Shown piece after piece: positions 16,487-25,448 of a stretch of 64,000 bases of DNA (within the stretch, counting starts at the first letter, position 1; each line of letters opens with the position of its first letter). This DNA comes from WHSW01 sp033856255 (lineage in GTDB: Bacteria > Actinomycetota > Thermoleophilia > Solirubrobacterales > 70-9), in contig JAWVFH010000048.1 in assembly GCA_033856255.1 (NCBI GenBank), positions 1 through 64,000 on the forward strand, read 5' to 3'. The notes beneath the pieces were generated by a model that ran no database searches, was not told the origin of the DNA, and saw nothing but the letters and a program-made list of their open reading frames with translations. Made by a program: the position numbers and the translations under genes.

Positions 16487-18006
16487 CGTCCGCGGCGCGC
16501 CTTGACGACCGGGAGGCGCAGATCGATGTGTTTGAAGTCGACCAGGCCAGTGGCTCGCTGCGCGCCGTAGTTGCTGGCACTGGCGGTGATCTGCAGGGTG
16601 ACGCTCGAGCCCGGCCGCAGGGTGTGGGCGATCGCCTCGAGCGGGCGGCTGACCTCGTGGCGCTTGCCGTCGAGCTGCAGCGGGACCGGCGTCACCTGGT
16701 TGCCGAGGACGATGTCCGTGTCGTCATCGACGAGCTGGGCGAAGACGCGGACGTCGGCGCTCGAGGCATTGCCCGCGTAGTCGAGCGAGAGCTTCGGGAT
16801 GCCCACCAGCTGCCGGTCCCTGTTGCCACCGGGGATCTCGAGGTTGACGGCGTTCGTCGCTCGCGTGCCGTTGGTGACCGTGGCCAGCGCCCCGACCGCG
16901 CCGGGGCCGGCGCCTGACGGTCCCGATCCGCCGTCCTGAGTCACGGGCAGCGAGCCCTCGCCCGCCGCCTCGATGGTCTTGTGCTTGCCCGGGTAGCGCG
17001 GCGCGGAAAATCTCTCGCCGTCCTGGTTGATCCACTCGAAGCCGGGGCCGGTCGCCACCGAACGGTCGCCCTTGAGCCAGCGGTCGAGCCAAGCGATCGA
17101 CGCCTGCTCGATCCGGCCCGTGTCGCCCGGATCGGTCAGGCAGGAGCCGTGGCCGCCGCAGAACCAGAGCATCTTCACCGGCACCCCGTTGTGACGAAGC
17201 ACCCGGTAGTTGGTGATCGCCTCGTCGAGCGTGAACAGCGTGTCGACGGTCCCCTGGACGAGCATGGTCGGGATCGTGATCCGCTTCACGAGGTCGCCCG
17301 GGCCGCGGCTGCTGAACCAGGCCTCGTCCTCCTTCGAGATCCGACCGCTCGACTGCCCGGCGAGGTAGGCGCTGTCGATATGCGGGTCGAGGGTCCCGCT
17401 CGCCTTGCCGAGGGTGTACAGGAGCGATCCCCAGCCGGCCTTGAAGGTCGAGTCCTGGTACAGGCTCGTGAGCAGGGAATGCCAGGCGATGTCGGGGACG
17501 ATCACGTCGATGCGCCGATCGATGGCCGCCGCGGAGAGCTGGATTCCGCCGCCGTAGGAGGCGCCCGTCATGCCGACGCGCGGGTCGCCCTTGCGGTCCA
17601 GCTTCGCCTCCGGCTGCTCGGCCACGTAGCTGACCAGCCGCTTCACGTCGAGCGCCTCGGCATCGGGGCTGTCGACCTCGACGACGCCGCCGGAGTCGCC
17701 GAAGCCGCGCGGATCCCAGGTGAGCACGTTGTAGCCCGCGGCCCGCAACGGCCCGACGCCGACGTCGCCGATCGTCGGATCGCTCGCCCCTTCGGGATCG
17801 GTGGCTCCGGCCGAGCCCCATCCGGGGCCGAAGAGGACGGTCGGGGCCGGCTTGCCCGGGGTGGCGGAGTCGGTCGGGAAGAAGTTGACCTTGATCTGGG
17901 TCCCGTCGAACGACGGGATCATCTCGCTGCGCGCCGACGCGCTCGCGACTCCCCAGACGAGCGTGCTGAGCGCAGCCAGCATCGCGGTCACGCGACGTTC
18001 TCTCAT
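16483..18006 (-). CDS. Secreted CocE/NonD-family hydrolase (X-Pro dipeptidyl-peptidase-like)
   Basis: 507 residues with a signal peptide (MRERRVTAMLAALSTLVWGVASASA). Alpha/beta-hydrolase core: LTWDPRGFGDSGG oxyanion loop, nucleophile Ser150 in TGASYGGG, the acid in LVQGTVDTLF, and His in CGGHGSCL. The C-terminal 150 residues are a beta jelly-roll typical of the S15/CocE group (PVPLQLDGKRHEVSRPL, TLRPGSSVTLQITA). Members cleave proline peptides, cocaine esters or antibiotic acyl groups; substrate here is unknown. Start ATG 18006 gives the signal peptide. Divergent from the diguanylate cyclase gene. Confidence 0.85.
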   Translation of the reverse strand: MRERRVTAMLAALSTLVWGVASASARSEMIPSFDGTQIKVNFFPTDSATPGKPAPTVLFGPGWGSAGATDPEGASDPTIGDVGVGPLRAAGYNVLTWDPRGFGDSGGVVEVDSPDAEALDVKRLVSYVAEQPEAKLDRKGDPRVGMTGASYGGGIQLSAAAIDRRIDVIVPDIAWHSLLTSLYQDSTFKAGWGSLLYTLGKASGTLDPHIDSAYLAGQSSGRISKEDEAWFSSRGPGDLVKRITIPTMLVQGTVDTLFTLDEAITNYRVLRHNGVPVKMLWFCGGHGSCLTDPGDTGRIEQASIAWLDRWLKGDRSVATGPGFEWINQDGERFSAPRYPGKHKTIEAAGEGSLPVTQDGGSGPSGAGPGAVGALATVTNGTRATNAVNLEIPGGNRDRQLVGIPKLSLDYAGNASSADVRVFAQLVDDDTDIVLGNQVTPVPLQLDGKRHEVSRPLEAIAHTLRPGSSVTLQITASASNYGAQRATGLVDFKHIDLRLPVVKARRGR

Positions 18007-18130
18007 CAGCGGCACCTTACCGTCGCTTCTCCTCAAGTCCGGGGCCGAACGACCCGATCTCAATGACGTGAACGCTTTATCGGGTCCCGACCTCGGCGCA
18101 CGCGTGAGGGAGCGCGAAATCTGTTGCACG

Positions 18131-20152
18131 ATGACCAGCGTGCTCATCCAGCTCACCGCGGAGAGCGCGGGGCCGGAGGCGGTCGAGGATCTCCTGCGGT
18201 CAGCCGACACCGAGCACGACGCCGCCTTCCTGAGCGACCCGGACAACTGGATCCCGATCGGCGAGGCCGTCTCGCTGCTCGAGAACGCCCAGCGGATCAC
18301 CGGCGATCGAGCGCTGGCGAGGCGAGTTGGAGAGCAGACCGTACGCCAGCACGCCGGTACCCAGGTTGCGACGCTGCTGCGCTCGCTGGGCTCGCCCGAG
18401 GCGATCCTCGCGAACATCGCGCTGGCCGGCGGCAAGTTCAGCACTGTGACCGATTTGACGGCCGTCGAGACGGCGCCCGGTCAGGCCGTGATCACAGCGC
18501 GATCGAAGGCAGGGTTTCAGCGCCATGAGCTCCATTGCCAATGGACCGCAGGTCTCATCTCACAGCCGCCGGTGCTCTTCGGCCTTCCCGCCGCGCAGGT
18601 CCACGAGACCGAGTGCCAAGCCAAGGGTGGGAGCCAGTGCTCCTACACGGTGACCTGGGATGCGGAACAGGCCGCCGAAGCGGGTGACCCGGCCAACCAG
18701 GTGACCGCGCTCGAAGCTCAGCTGCTGGCGATGTCGAAGCGCCTGCACAGCGTCTACGAGACAGCCGGAGACCTGATCTCGCCCGATGAGCTCGACGTCG
18801 TGCTCGCCCGTATCGTCGAGCGAGCAGCGACCACGGTTCGCGCTCCGGCCTACGTGCTCGCCGTGCGGACCTCGCCAGGTTCCGACCTGCGGGTCTACTG
18901 CGACGGACTCGAGCACGAGGAGGCGCTGACGATCGCATCGCAGGTGGAGGCGAACGACCGAGCGGAGCACGCCAGCGTGATCGCCACCGTCGCTTCCGGC
19001 CGCCGCGTCTACGGCCACCTGATCGCCCTCAACGCCGAGGGCTCCGAGTTCTTCCCGCAGGAGCGCGAGTTGCTCGAGCTCTACGCCAAGCACGCCGCCG
19101 CCGTCCTCGACATGGCCACCGCGCTCGAGGACTCCGCGCAACGGCATCGGGACGTCACCGCGCTGCTCTCACTGAGCGAATCGCTCGCCCGGGCGGCGAC
19201 CAGCGAAGACGTTGCCGCACGCATAGCCGAGGCGCTTCCGACGGTGATCGACTGCGACCATGCGGCGGTCTACGGCACGGATCAGAGCGCCGGGGCGCTG
19301 CGGCTGCTCGGCGAACGACCGGAGCGAACGCCCGCCGAGGTCGCGGACTCATCGCCGGCGTCCACGGTCCTCGATCGGTCATTGCTCGATCACCTCCGCA
19401 CGGATACCCGGCCCCGGTTCCTCGACGCCGACAGCGGCGATCCCGGGGTTGCCGAGTTGATCGCGGGACGCGATCTGCAGACGATCGCGATCGTCCCGAT
19501 CATCGCCCACGGCGCCTTCCTCGGCGCCCTGGTCGCGGGAGTCAGCGAGCGACCGCAAAGGCTGGCCCCGTCCGCCGATCTGCTCGAGCGCCTGACCGGC
19601 GTTGCGGCCCTTGCCGCTCAGCCCCTGCAGACGGCGCGGCTGATCGATGAGCTGCGACAGCAGGCGTCGCATGACCCGTTGACGGGTCTGACCAACCGCG
19701 CGGGTTTCACCGACAGGATCGATCGCTCGGTGGACACCGCGGTCAGACCGGCGCGCAACGTCGGGCTGCTGTTCGTCGACCTGGACGACTTCAAACGGGT
19801 GAACGACCAGCACGGGCACGCCTTTGGCGACGCGCTCCTCTGCCAGGTGGCGCGGCGGCTGGAGAGCCTGGTGCGGGCGAAGGATGCGTCCGCACGCCTC
19901 GGCGGTGACGAGTTCGCGGTCATCCTCGAGGAGATCGACTCCAGCGACGAGCTCGAAGCCGCGGCGCGGCGCGTTCGCGCGCTCTTCGCGCAACCGTTCG
20001 TCGTCGAAGGGACGCCCGTTCGGGTCTCAGCCAGCGTCGGCAGCGCCAGCTGGCCCGATCAGTGCGACGGACCCGACGATCTCATCCGGCGGGCCGATGC
20101 GGACATGTATCGCGAGAAGGCTCACGCGGTCGGCGCCCGAGCGTCCCGCTAG
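18131..20152 (+). CDS. Diguanylate cyclase with V4R-like sensor and tandem GAF domains
   Basis: 673 residues, apparently soluble. Residues about 35-180 look like a V4R-type ligand domain (PIGEAVSLLENAQRITG, then ETECQAKGGSQCSYTVTW with the two Cys typical of that family). Two GAF-like regions follow (about 215-340 and 355-505), then a GGDEF domain: FVDLDDFKRVNDQHGH and RLGGDEFAVILEEID with GGDEF at 591-595. The inhibitory I-site RAKD sits exactly five residues before GGDEF, so product feedback is expected. No EAL domain. It makes cyclic di-GMP in response to a small hydrophobic ligand or redox signal. Start ATG 18131 is the last that keeps the sensor complete. Confidence 0.88.
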   Translation: MTSVLIQLTAESAGPEAVEDLLRSADTEHDAAFLSDPDNWIPIGEAVSLLENAQRITGDRALARRVGEQTVRQHAGTQVATLLRSLGSPEAILANIALAGGKFSTVTDLTAVETAPGQAVITARSKAGFQRHELHCQWTAGLISQPPVLFGLPAAQVHETECQAKGGSQCSYTVTWDAEQAAEAGDPANQVTALEAQLLAMSKRLHSVYETAGDLISPDELDVVLARIVERAATTVRAPAYVLAVRTSPGSDLRVYCDGLEHEEALTIASQVEANDRAEHASVIATVASGRRVYGHLIALNAEGSEFFPQERELLELYAKHAAAVLDMATALEDSAQRHRDVTALLSLSESLARAATSEDVAARIAEALPTVIDCDHAAVYGTDQSAGALRLLGERPERTPAEVADSSPASTVLDRSLLDHLRTDTRPRFLDADSGDPGVAELIAGRDLQTIAIVPIIAHGAFLGALVAGVSERPQRLAPSADLLERLTGVAALAAQPLQTARLIDELRQQASHDPLTGLTNRAGFTDRIDRSVDTAVRPARNVGLLFVDLDDFKRVNDQHGHAFGDALLCQVARRLESLVRAKDASARLGGDEFAVILEEIDSSDELEAAARRVRALFAQPFVVEGTPVRVSASVGSASWPDQCDGPDDLIRRADADMYREKAHAVGARASR

Positions 20153-20199
20153 TCGCCGCTCCCGTCGGGCGGTCCTTCGGGCTTCGCTACCCTGGACAA

Positions 20200-20604
20200 A
20201 TGGCAGCCGATCCAGCGCTCAAGCAGCAGGTCGAGCAGGCGATCGCCGACAACCGGGTTCTCCTGTTCATGAAGGGCACCCCGGAGGCGCCGCGCTGCGG
20301 CTTCTCGATGCGTGTCGTCGGCGTGCTCGAGGGGCTCGGCGTCGACTACGGCGCGATCGACGTGCTGCCGGTGCTGCAGCCGCTCCGCGAGGTGACCACC
20401 GAGCTCTCGGACTGGCAGACCTTCCCCCAGCTCTACGTCAACGGCGAGCTGGTCGGCGGCGCCGACATCGTCGAGGAGATGCTCGACTCGGGCGAGCTCG
20501 GTGAGCTGCTCGGGGTCGAGCAGCCCGATGGCATGACGGCTCCCGAGCCCGAGCGCATCCTCCCCGGCGGCTCGCAGACGAGCCCGCCGATGCAGCTCGG
20601 CTGA
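20200..20604 (+). CDS. grxD: Monothiol CGFS glutaredoxin (Grx4 type)
   Basis: 134 residues. The active site CGFS is at 33-36 (PEAPRCGFSMR) with the preceding FMKGTP loop, then WQTFPQLYVNGELVGGADIVEEM, all diagnostic for Grx4/GrxD proteins that carry a shared [2Fe-2S] cluster with glutathione or, in actinobacteria, perhaps another thiol. A 30-residue Pro/Gly-rich tail is extra. TACCCT lies six bases before the ATG, suggesting a leaderless transcript. BolA and an IscA/ErpA gene are nearby. Confidence 0.9.
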   Translation: MAADPALKQQVEQAIADNRVLLFMKGTPEAPRCGFSMRVVGVLEGLGVDYGAIDVLPVLQPLREVTTELSDWQTFPQLYVNGELVGGADIVEEMLDSGELGELLGVEQPDGMTAPEPERILPGGSQTSPPMQLG

Positions 20605-20622
20605 CGCCCGGCCGAATCCCGG

Positions 20623-22500
20623 CTAGCGCTCCACCTTCTCGGCCGCCTTCTCCCAGCGCGCCATCAGCTCGGCGAGCCGCTCGCGCGCCCGTTCGTGGCG
20701 CTCGCTCGACTTCGCGGCGCGTTTGGGATCGGCCCAGTGCGAGGGATCGGCGAGCTCGTCCTCGAGCCGCCGGACCTCGGCCTCGGCCCGCTCGACCTCG
20801 CGCTCCAGCTTCGCCAGCGCCGCGCGGCTGTTCTTGCTCGGCCCCGACTGTCGCGGCATCCGGGCCTTCTTCGCCGACGCGGGCGCCGACGCGGCCCGCT
20901 CGGCCTCGACCCCGGCGCGGTACTCGGCCCAGCCGCCCGGATGGCTGCGCAGGCCGCCACCCTCGATCACGATCGTGCGGCTGCCGACCGCCTCCAGCAG
21001 GGCCCGGTCGTGGGAGATCAGCAGCACCGTCCCGGCGAAGCCGGTGAGCGCGTCCTCGAGCGCCTCGCGGCTCTCGATGTCCAGGTGGTTGGTCGGCTCG
21101 TCGAGGATCAGGAGGTTGGCGTCGGAGTCGGTCAGCAGGGCGAGCGCCAGACGCTGCGCCTCGCCGCCGGAGATCTGCCCGAGCCGCTTGGCGACGTCGT
21201 CGCCCGAGAACAGGAAGCGGCCGAGCAGGGCCCGGGTCTTGGCCTCCGAGAGCCCGGTCGCGCGCTGCGCGTAGGCGAGCAGGGTCGTGTCCGCGCCGCC
21301 GGCGACCTCGGCGTGCTGGGAGAGGTAGCCGAGCTTGACGTTGTGGCCGCGGCGCAGCTTGCCGCGCTCGAGCTCCCGGTTGCCGGCCAGCGTCTCGACC
21401 AGGCTGGTCTTGCCGGAGCCGTTGGCGCCGACCAGGCAGACGTGCTCGCCGCGCTCCAGCCACAGCTCGCCGTCCTCGACCAGGCTCCGCTCGCCGATCG
21501 CGACCGTCGCCTCCTCGAGCTCGAGTACCACCCGCCCGGAGCGCTCCGCGGCGCCGAAAGAGAATGCCAGCGTGCGCTGGTCGCGAGGATCGGTCTCGAT
21601 CGCGCCGCGCTTGACCCGCTCGATCGCCTTCAGCTTGGACTGCGCCTGGCGCGCCTTCGTCGCCTTGTAGCGAAAGCGCTCGACGAAACGCTCCATGCGG
21701 GCGATCTCGGCCTCGCGCCGCGCGGCGTCACGGCCGGCGGCGAGCTCGCGGGCCGCCTGCTCGGCGCGCCAGGCGTGCCACGGGCCCTTGAAGTAGCGCG
21801 CCCGGCCGGCCTCGAGCTCGAGCACCGAGGTCCCCACCGACTCCAGGAACCAGCGGTCGTGGGCCACCAGGATCACCGCCGCATCGACCTCGACCAGGTA
21901 GCTCTCCAGCCACTCCAGCGACTCGATGTCGAGGTGGTTCGTGGGCTCGTCGAGGAGCAGCAGGTCTGGCTTCGAGGCAAGCGCCCGGGCGAGGGAGGCC
22001 CGGGTCAGCTCGCCGCCCGAGAACCCGGCCAGCGGCCGGTCGAGCTCGTCGTCGCGGAAGCCGAGGCCGCGCAGCGCCGCGTCGATGCTGTCGCGCCAGC
22101 GGTAGCCGCCGGCGTGCTCGAGGCGGGCCTGGGCGTCGGCGTAGGCGCCCAGGGTCGGCTCGTCGGCGACCCCGTCGGCCATCCGCGCCTCGAGCCGGGC
22201 GAGATCGTCCTCGATCGCGGCGATCCACTCGAGCCCCGCGGTCACGTAGTCGCGCAGGCTCGAGTCGCCGCGGGGCGGGCGCTGGTCGTGGAGCGCGACG
22301 CGCACGCCCTTGCCGGTCGAGATCGTGCCCGCGTCGAGGCCGGCCTCGCCCGAGATCGTCCGCAGCAGAGTCGTCTTTCCGGAGCCGTTGCGCCCGGCGA
22401 GCGTCATCCGCTCCCCGCGCTCGAGCTTGAACGAGACGTCGCCGAACAGCGGCCGCGCGCCCACGTGCTTGCCCAGCCCGGAGGCCGTGATCACCGCCAT
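20623..22500 (-). CDS. ABC-F family ATPase (ribosome-associated, not a transporter)
   Basis: 625 residues with two ABC domains and no membrane segment. First: Walker A GRNGSGKTTLLR, signature FSGGELTRASLARAL, Walker B LLLLDEPTNHLDIES. A 75-residue charged linker (PtIM) contains AARREAEIARMERFVERFRYKATKA. Second: GANGSGKTSLVE, ISGGEAQRLALALL, LLILDEPTNHLDIES. It ends in a coiled-coil tail (AALAKLEREVERAEAEVRRLEDEL). ABC-F proteins act on the ribosomal E-site as translation factors or antibiotic-resistance factors. It is 20 bases downstream of the IscA gene, probably in one operon. Confidence 0.92.
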   Translation of the reverse strand: MAVITASGLGKHVGARPLFGDVSFKLERGERMTLAGRNGSGKTTLLRTISGEAGLDAGTISTGKGVRVALHDQRPPRGDSSLRDYVTAGLEWIAAIEDDLARLEARMADGVADEPTLGAYADAQARLEHAGGYRWRDSIDAALRGLGFRDDELDRPLAGFSGGELTRASLARALASKPDLLLLDEPTNHLDIESLEWLESYLVEVDAAVILVAHDRWFLESVGTSVLELEAGRARYFKGPWHAWRAEQAARELAAGRDAARREAEIARMERFVERFRYKATKARQAQSKLKAIERVKRGAIETDPRDQRTLAFSFGAAERSGRVVLELEEATVAIGERSLVEDGELWLERGEHVCLVGANGSGKTSLVETLAGNRELERGKLRRGHNVKLGYLSQHAEVAGGADTTLLAYAQRATGLSEAKTRALLGRFLFSGDDVAKRLGQISGGEAQRLALALLTDSDANLLILDEPTNHLDIESREALEDALTGFAGTVLLISHDRALLEAVGSRTIVIEGGGLRSHPGGWAEYRAGVEAERAASAPASAKKARMPRQSGPSKNSRAALAKLEREVERAEAEVRRLEDELADPSHWADPKRAAKSSERHERARERLAELMARWEKAAEKVER

Positions 22501-22520
22501 GCCGGGGACCCCCGCTGGCG

Positions 22521-22901
22521 CTAGACGGTCGCGGCGGCCTGCTCGGCCGCGTCGTCGCGAACCTGGAACGAGGAGCCGCAGCCGCAGGCGGCGACGACGT
22601 TCGGGTTGTTGACCGTGAACCCGGCGCCCTGGAGGCCGTCGACGTAGTCGACCTGCGAGCCGAAGACGAACTGCATGCTGACCTTGTCGACCGCAACGGC
22701 GACCCCGTTGTGCTGGAAGACGTTGTCGTCGTCCTTGGCCGCGTCGAGGGCGAGCGCGTACTGGAACCCGGAGCAGCCGCCGCCCTTGACGGCGATCCGC
22801 AGGACCTGCTCCTGCTCGTTCGACGCGACGAGGCCGCGGATCTTCTCCGCCGCCGCGTCCGTGATCGTCACTGCTGAATCGGGCGTATCCATCTGCTTCA
22901 C
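22521..22901 (-). CDS. A-type iron-sulfur carrier protein (IscA/ErpA/HesB family)
   Basis: 126 residues. The three conserved Cys are present: Cys43 in KGGGCSGFQY and Cys106/Cys108 in ACGCGSSF, the full set that binds a [2Fe-2S] or [4Fe-4S] cluster between subunits. Such carriers pass clusters to apo-enzymes. Start is GTG 22901 or ATG 22892; both precede the domain. A poly-Ala/Glu tail follows the last Cys. Gene order with a thioredoxin-fold protein and an ABC-F ATPase suggests a four-gene operon from the epimerase down. Confidence 0.9.
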   Translation of the reverse strand: MKQMDTPDSAVTITDAAAEKIRGLVASNEQEQVLRIAVKGGGCSGFQYALALDAAKDDDNVFQHNGVAVAVDKVSMQFVFGSQVDYVDGLQGAGFTVNNPNVVAACGCGSSFQVRDDAAEQAAATV

Positions 22902-22923
22902 ATTCTAAAGCACGGTGGTTCGG

Positions 22924-23187
22924 TCATTTCTTCTTCGGCTTCTCGCGCGGGTACTTGAACTCCAGGTACTGCAGGATTCGCTTCGAGTCGTGGATCACCT
23001 CGTCGCCGTCGACGAGCACCGGGACGCGGCTCTGGCGGGTGAGCTCCTCGATCTCGGGCCGTCCCTTGCGCCGGTAGGGGACCCGCTTCGTCTCGTGCTC
23101 GAGCTCGAGCTTTCGCAACCGCCGCTCGACCGCCCCGCAGGGGCAGAGGACGTTCGTCTTCGTCCGGCAGCGGTAGAGGACGATCAT
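22924..23187 (-). CDS. Thioredoxin-fold protein, glutathione-S-transferase N-terminal type
   Basis: 87 residues: a beta-alpha-beta start (MIVLYRCRTKTN) with CPC at the place of the redox motif, then VERRLRKLELEHETKRVPY, the cis-Pro loop RVPVLVDGDEVIHDSKRILQYLEFKY and a Lys-rich tail. Only the thioredoxin-like half of a glutathione transferase is present. It is related in architecture to the 94-residue protein at 42964-43248. ATG 23187 overlaps the stop of the epimerase gene (ATGA), so the two are translationally coupled. Confidence 0.75.
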   Translation of the reverse strand: MIVLYRCRTKTNVLCPCGAVERRLRKLELEHETKRVPYRRKGRPEIEELTRQSRVPVLVDGDEVIHDSKRILQYLEFKYPREKPKKK

Positions 23188-24227
23188 CGGTTCAGCGGCC
23201 TCAGGGCCCTGTTCAGCGCCTTGATGGCGACCCGCTCGGCACCACCGCGGGTGCCGCGGCCGCCGAGCTGCGCGAGCTGCCAGGCGACCGCGTCCTCGAG
23301 CGTCTCCTCGTGCGGTCGCGGCTTGAAGCCGAGCTCGCGCTTGGCCTTGGTGTTGCGATACGTCCACCACAGCGACGCCGAGGCGATCTCCCCGGGCGAG
23401 GTCGACACCGGCAGGCCGATGCGAGAGGCCACCTGCGCGCCCGCCAGCGCCAGGCCCTTGGGCAACTTCAGCGGCGGCGGCTCGACGCCGGAGATCCGGC
23501 TGAGGTCGGCGAACAGGCGGTCGAAGGTGAAGTTGCGACCGGCGAGGATGTAGCGCTCGCCGACCTCGCCCTTGGCGTCCGCGAGCAGGTGGCCCTGGGC
23601 GACGTCGCGGACGTCGACGATGTTGAGCGCCCCGTCGACGTAGGCCGGGATCTGGCCGAGGCAGAAGCGCCTCACCAACCCCATCGAGGTGCGGCTGGGG
23701 TCGTCGGGGCCGAGGACGAACGACGGGTTGACGATCACCACCGGCAGGCCGTGGGCGGCGAACCGGAAGGCCTCCAGCTCGGCCTCGTGCTTGGAGTTGA
23801 CGTAGGCGAGGCCGAGGTGGCCGATCTCGAACGGGGTCGTCTCGTCGGCGGCGCCCTTCGGCTTCGCGACCCCGATCGCGCCGGCGCTCGAGGTATGCAC
23901 GACCCGCTCCACCCCCGCCGCGAGCACCTCCTCGAAGACGAGCTGCGCGCCGCGCAGGTTGGTGGTGAAGACGGCGTCGCGGTCACCCGGCCGCAGGGAC
24001 GTGCGACCGGCGACGTGGAAGACGCGATCGACCCCCTTGAGCGCCCGGCGGACGGCGCGACGGTCGGTGACGTCGCCGGTGACGCGCTCGAACTCGAGGT
24101 CGTCGAGGTGCCCGAGCCGCGAGCTGCGGCGGGCGAGCAGGCGGAGCTCGTCGCCGCGCTCGGCGAGCGCCCGCGCCAGGTGCGAGCCGAGGAAGCCGCT
24201 GCCGCCGGTGACCAGGGTCTTCGCCAT
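23184..24227 (-). CDS. NAD-dependent epimerase/dehydratase family protein (extended SDR)
   Basis: 347 residues. Nucleotide-binding TGGSGFLGSHLARAL, FHVAGRTSLR, HTSSAGAIG with the catalytic Ser region, YVNSKHEAE with the YxxxK pair, and NPSFVLGPDD. Members of this subgroup act as dihydroflavonol-reductase-like or hopanoid-associated sugar epimerases (HpnA-type). Substrate is unknown. ATG 24227 begins directly with the first strand MAKTLVTGG. First gene of a probable operon with the thioredoxin-fold, IscA and ABC-F genes; divergent from degV with a 54-bp gap. Confidence 0.85.
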   Translation of the reverse strand: MAKTLVTGGSGFLGSHLARALAERGDELRLLARRSSRLGHLDDLEFERVTGDVTDRRAVRRALKGVDRVFHVAGRTSLRPGDRDAVFTTNLRGAQLVFEEVLAAGVERVVHTSSAGAIGVAKPKGAADETTPFEIGHLGLAYVNSKHEAELEAFRFAAHGLPVVIVNPSFVLGPDDPSRTSMGLVRRFCLGQIPAYVDGALNIVDVRDVAQGHLLADAKGEVGERYILAGRNFTFDRLFADLSRISGVEPPPLKLPKGLALAGAQVASRIGLPVSTSPGEIASASLWWTYRNTKAKRELGFKPRPHEETLEDAVAWQLAQLGGRGTRGGAERVAIKALNRALRPLNR

Positions 24228-24281
24228 CGAGGCGCATGCTACGGCCGATCCGCTCCCGGCAATCCTGCTAAGACTGGCTCG

Positions 24282-25169
24282 GTGGGCCCGGACCCGAAAA
24301 CCGCGGTGGTCACGGACACGACCGCTTATCTCCCCGATGAGCTGATCGCCGCACACGGCATCCACCGGGTCAGCCTCTACGTCACCCTCGACGGCGAGCA
24401 GCGTCGCGAGAGTGAGATCAGCGCCGACGGCTACGACGACTTCTTCGAGCGCCTGCGCGCGAGCGAGGACGGCGCGACCACCTCCCAGCCGTCGATCGGC
24501 GACTTCACCTCGATCTACGAGCCGCTGCTGGCCGAGGGGCGCGACATCGTCTCCGTCCACATCTCGTCCGGGATCTCCGGCACCTACGACGCGGCGCTCC
24601 AGGCGCGCCAGCAGCTGATCGACTCGGGCGCCGGCGGCGAGCGGATCCACGTCTGGGACAGTCGCACCGGCTGTGGCGGCCAGGCGATGATGACCCTGGT
24701 GGCGACGCGGGCCGCGGCCGAGGGCGCCACGGGCGCCGAGGCGCTGGCCGCGGTCGAGCGCGCTCGCGAAACGCTGAAGATGTGGTTCTCCATCGACACG
24801 CTCGAGTACCTGCGCCGAGGCGGGCGGATCGGCTCGGCGCAGGCATGGCTGGGGTCGGCGCTGCAGATCAAGCCGATCCTCACCCTGGAGGAGGAGATCA
24901 CTCCGGTCGAGCGGGTTCGAACCCGGCGCCGCGCCTTCGAGCGCATGGTCGACTTCGCCCGCGAGCGCAAGGACGCCGGCGCCGGGGCCTGGATGGTGCA
25001 GCACATCCACGACCCCGACACCGCCCGCCGGCTGGTCGACGAGTGCCGTCAGATCTTCGGCAGCGACCCGGTCATGGTCTCCGAGATCGGGCCGGTGATC
25101 GGCGCCCACGTCGGCCCCGGCCTGCTCGGCTTCGGCGCCATCCAGACCGACCTGCTGTTGCCGAGTTAG
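24282..25169 (+). CDS. DegV-family fatty-acid-binding protein
   Basis: 295 residues. Starts with TAVVTDTTAYLPDEL, the DegV N-terminal strand with the Asp-Thr pair, followed by TTSQPSIGDF, SVHISSGISGTYDAA with the Ser that holds the lipid carboxylate, VWDSRTGCGGQAM and FSIDTLEYLRRGGRIG, a strong family signature. DegV/FakB proteins present acyl groups to a FakA kinase; FakA is not in the window. GTG 24282 is the only start that keeps the first strand whole. Confidence 0.9.
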   Translation: MGPDPKTAVVTDTTAYLPDELIAAHGIHRVSLYVTLDGEQRRESEISADGYDDFFERLRASEDGATTSQPSIGDFTSIYEPLLAEGRDIVSVHISSGISGTYDAALQARQQLIDSGAGGERIHVWDSRTGCGGQAMMTLVATRAAAEGATGAEALAAVERARETLKMWFSIDTLEYLRRGGRIGSAQAWLGSALQIKPILTLEEEITPVERVRTRRRAFERMVDFARERKDAGAGAWMVQHIHDPDTARRLVDECRQIFGSDPVMVSEIGPVIGAHVGPGLLGFGAIQTDLLLPS

Positions 25170-25175
25170 CCGGCG

Positions 25176-25448
25176 TCAGCGGCGGCGGAGGGCCATCAGG
25201 CCCCCGACGGCGAAGCCGACGACCGCTGCGCCGATGATCAGCTCGCGGCGGTGCTCGCGGACCTGGCGGCGCCAGTCGGTGAGCTCGGTGACGCGGGTGC
25301 GCAGTGCCTCGACCGAGTGCGAGAGCTCCTCGCGCTGGCGTTCGATGTCGGCGCGGATCTGCTCCGAGGAGCGCCCGGGGGCCGGCGCGGCGGCGCGGGC
25401 GACCGGCTCGCCGGCGCCGGTTCGATAGATCTCAGGCTCGTTGCTCAC
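25176..25448 (-). CDS. DUF3618 membrane-anchored protein
   Basis: 90 residues. The DUF3618 segment SSEQIRADIERQREELSHSVEALRTRV forms a helix, followed by a C-terminal membrane helix (LIIGAAVVGFAVGGLMAL) and Arg tail. The protein is probably anchored in the inner membrane with the helix in the cytoplasm. Third gene of an operon; ATG 25448 overlaps the previous stop (ATGA). Function unknown, but the family usually accompanies phage-holin superfamily III proteins in stress-linked operons. Confidence 0.85.
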   Translation of the reverse strand: MSNEPEIYRTGAGEPVARAAAPAPGRSSEQIRADIERQREELSHSVEALRTRVTELTDWRRQVREHRRELIIGAAVVGFAVGGLMALRRR

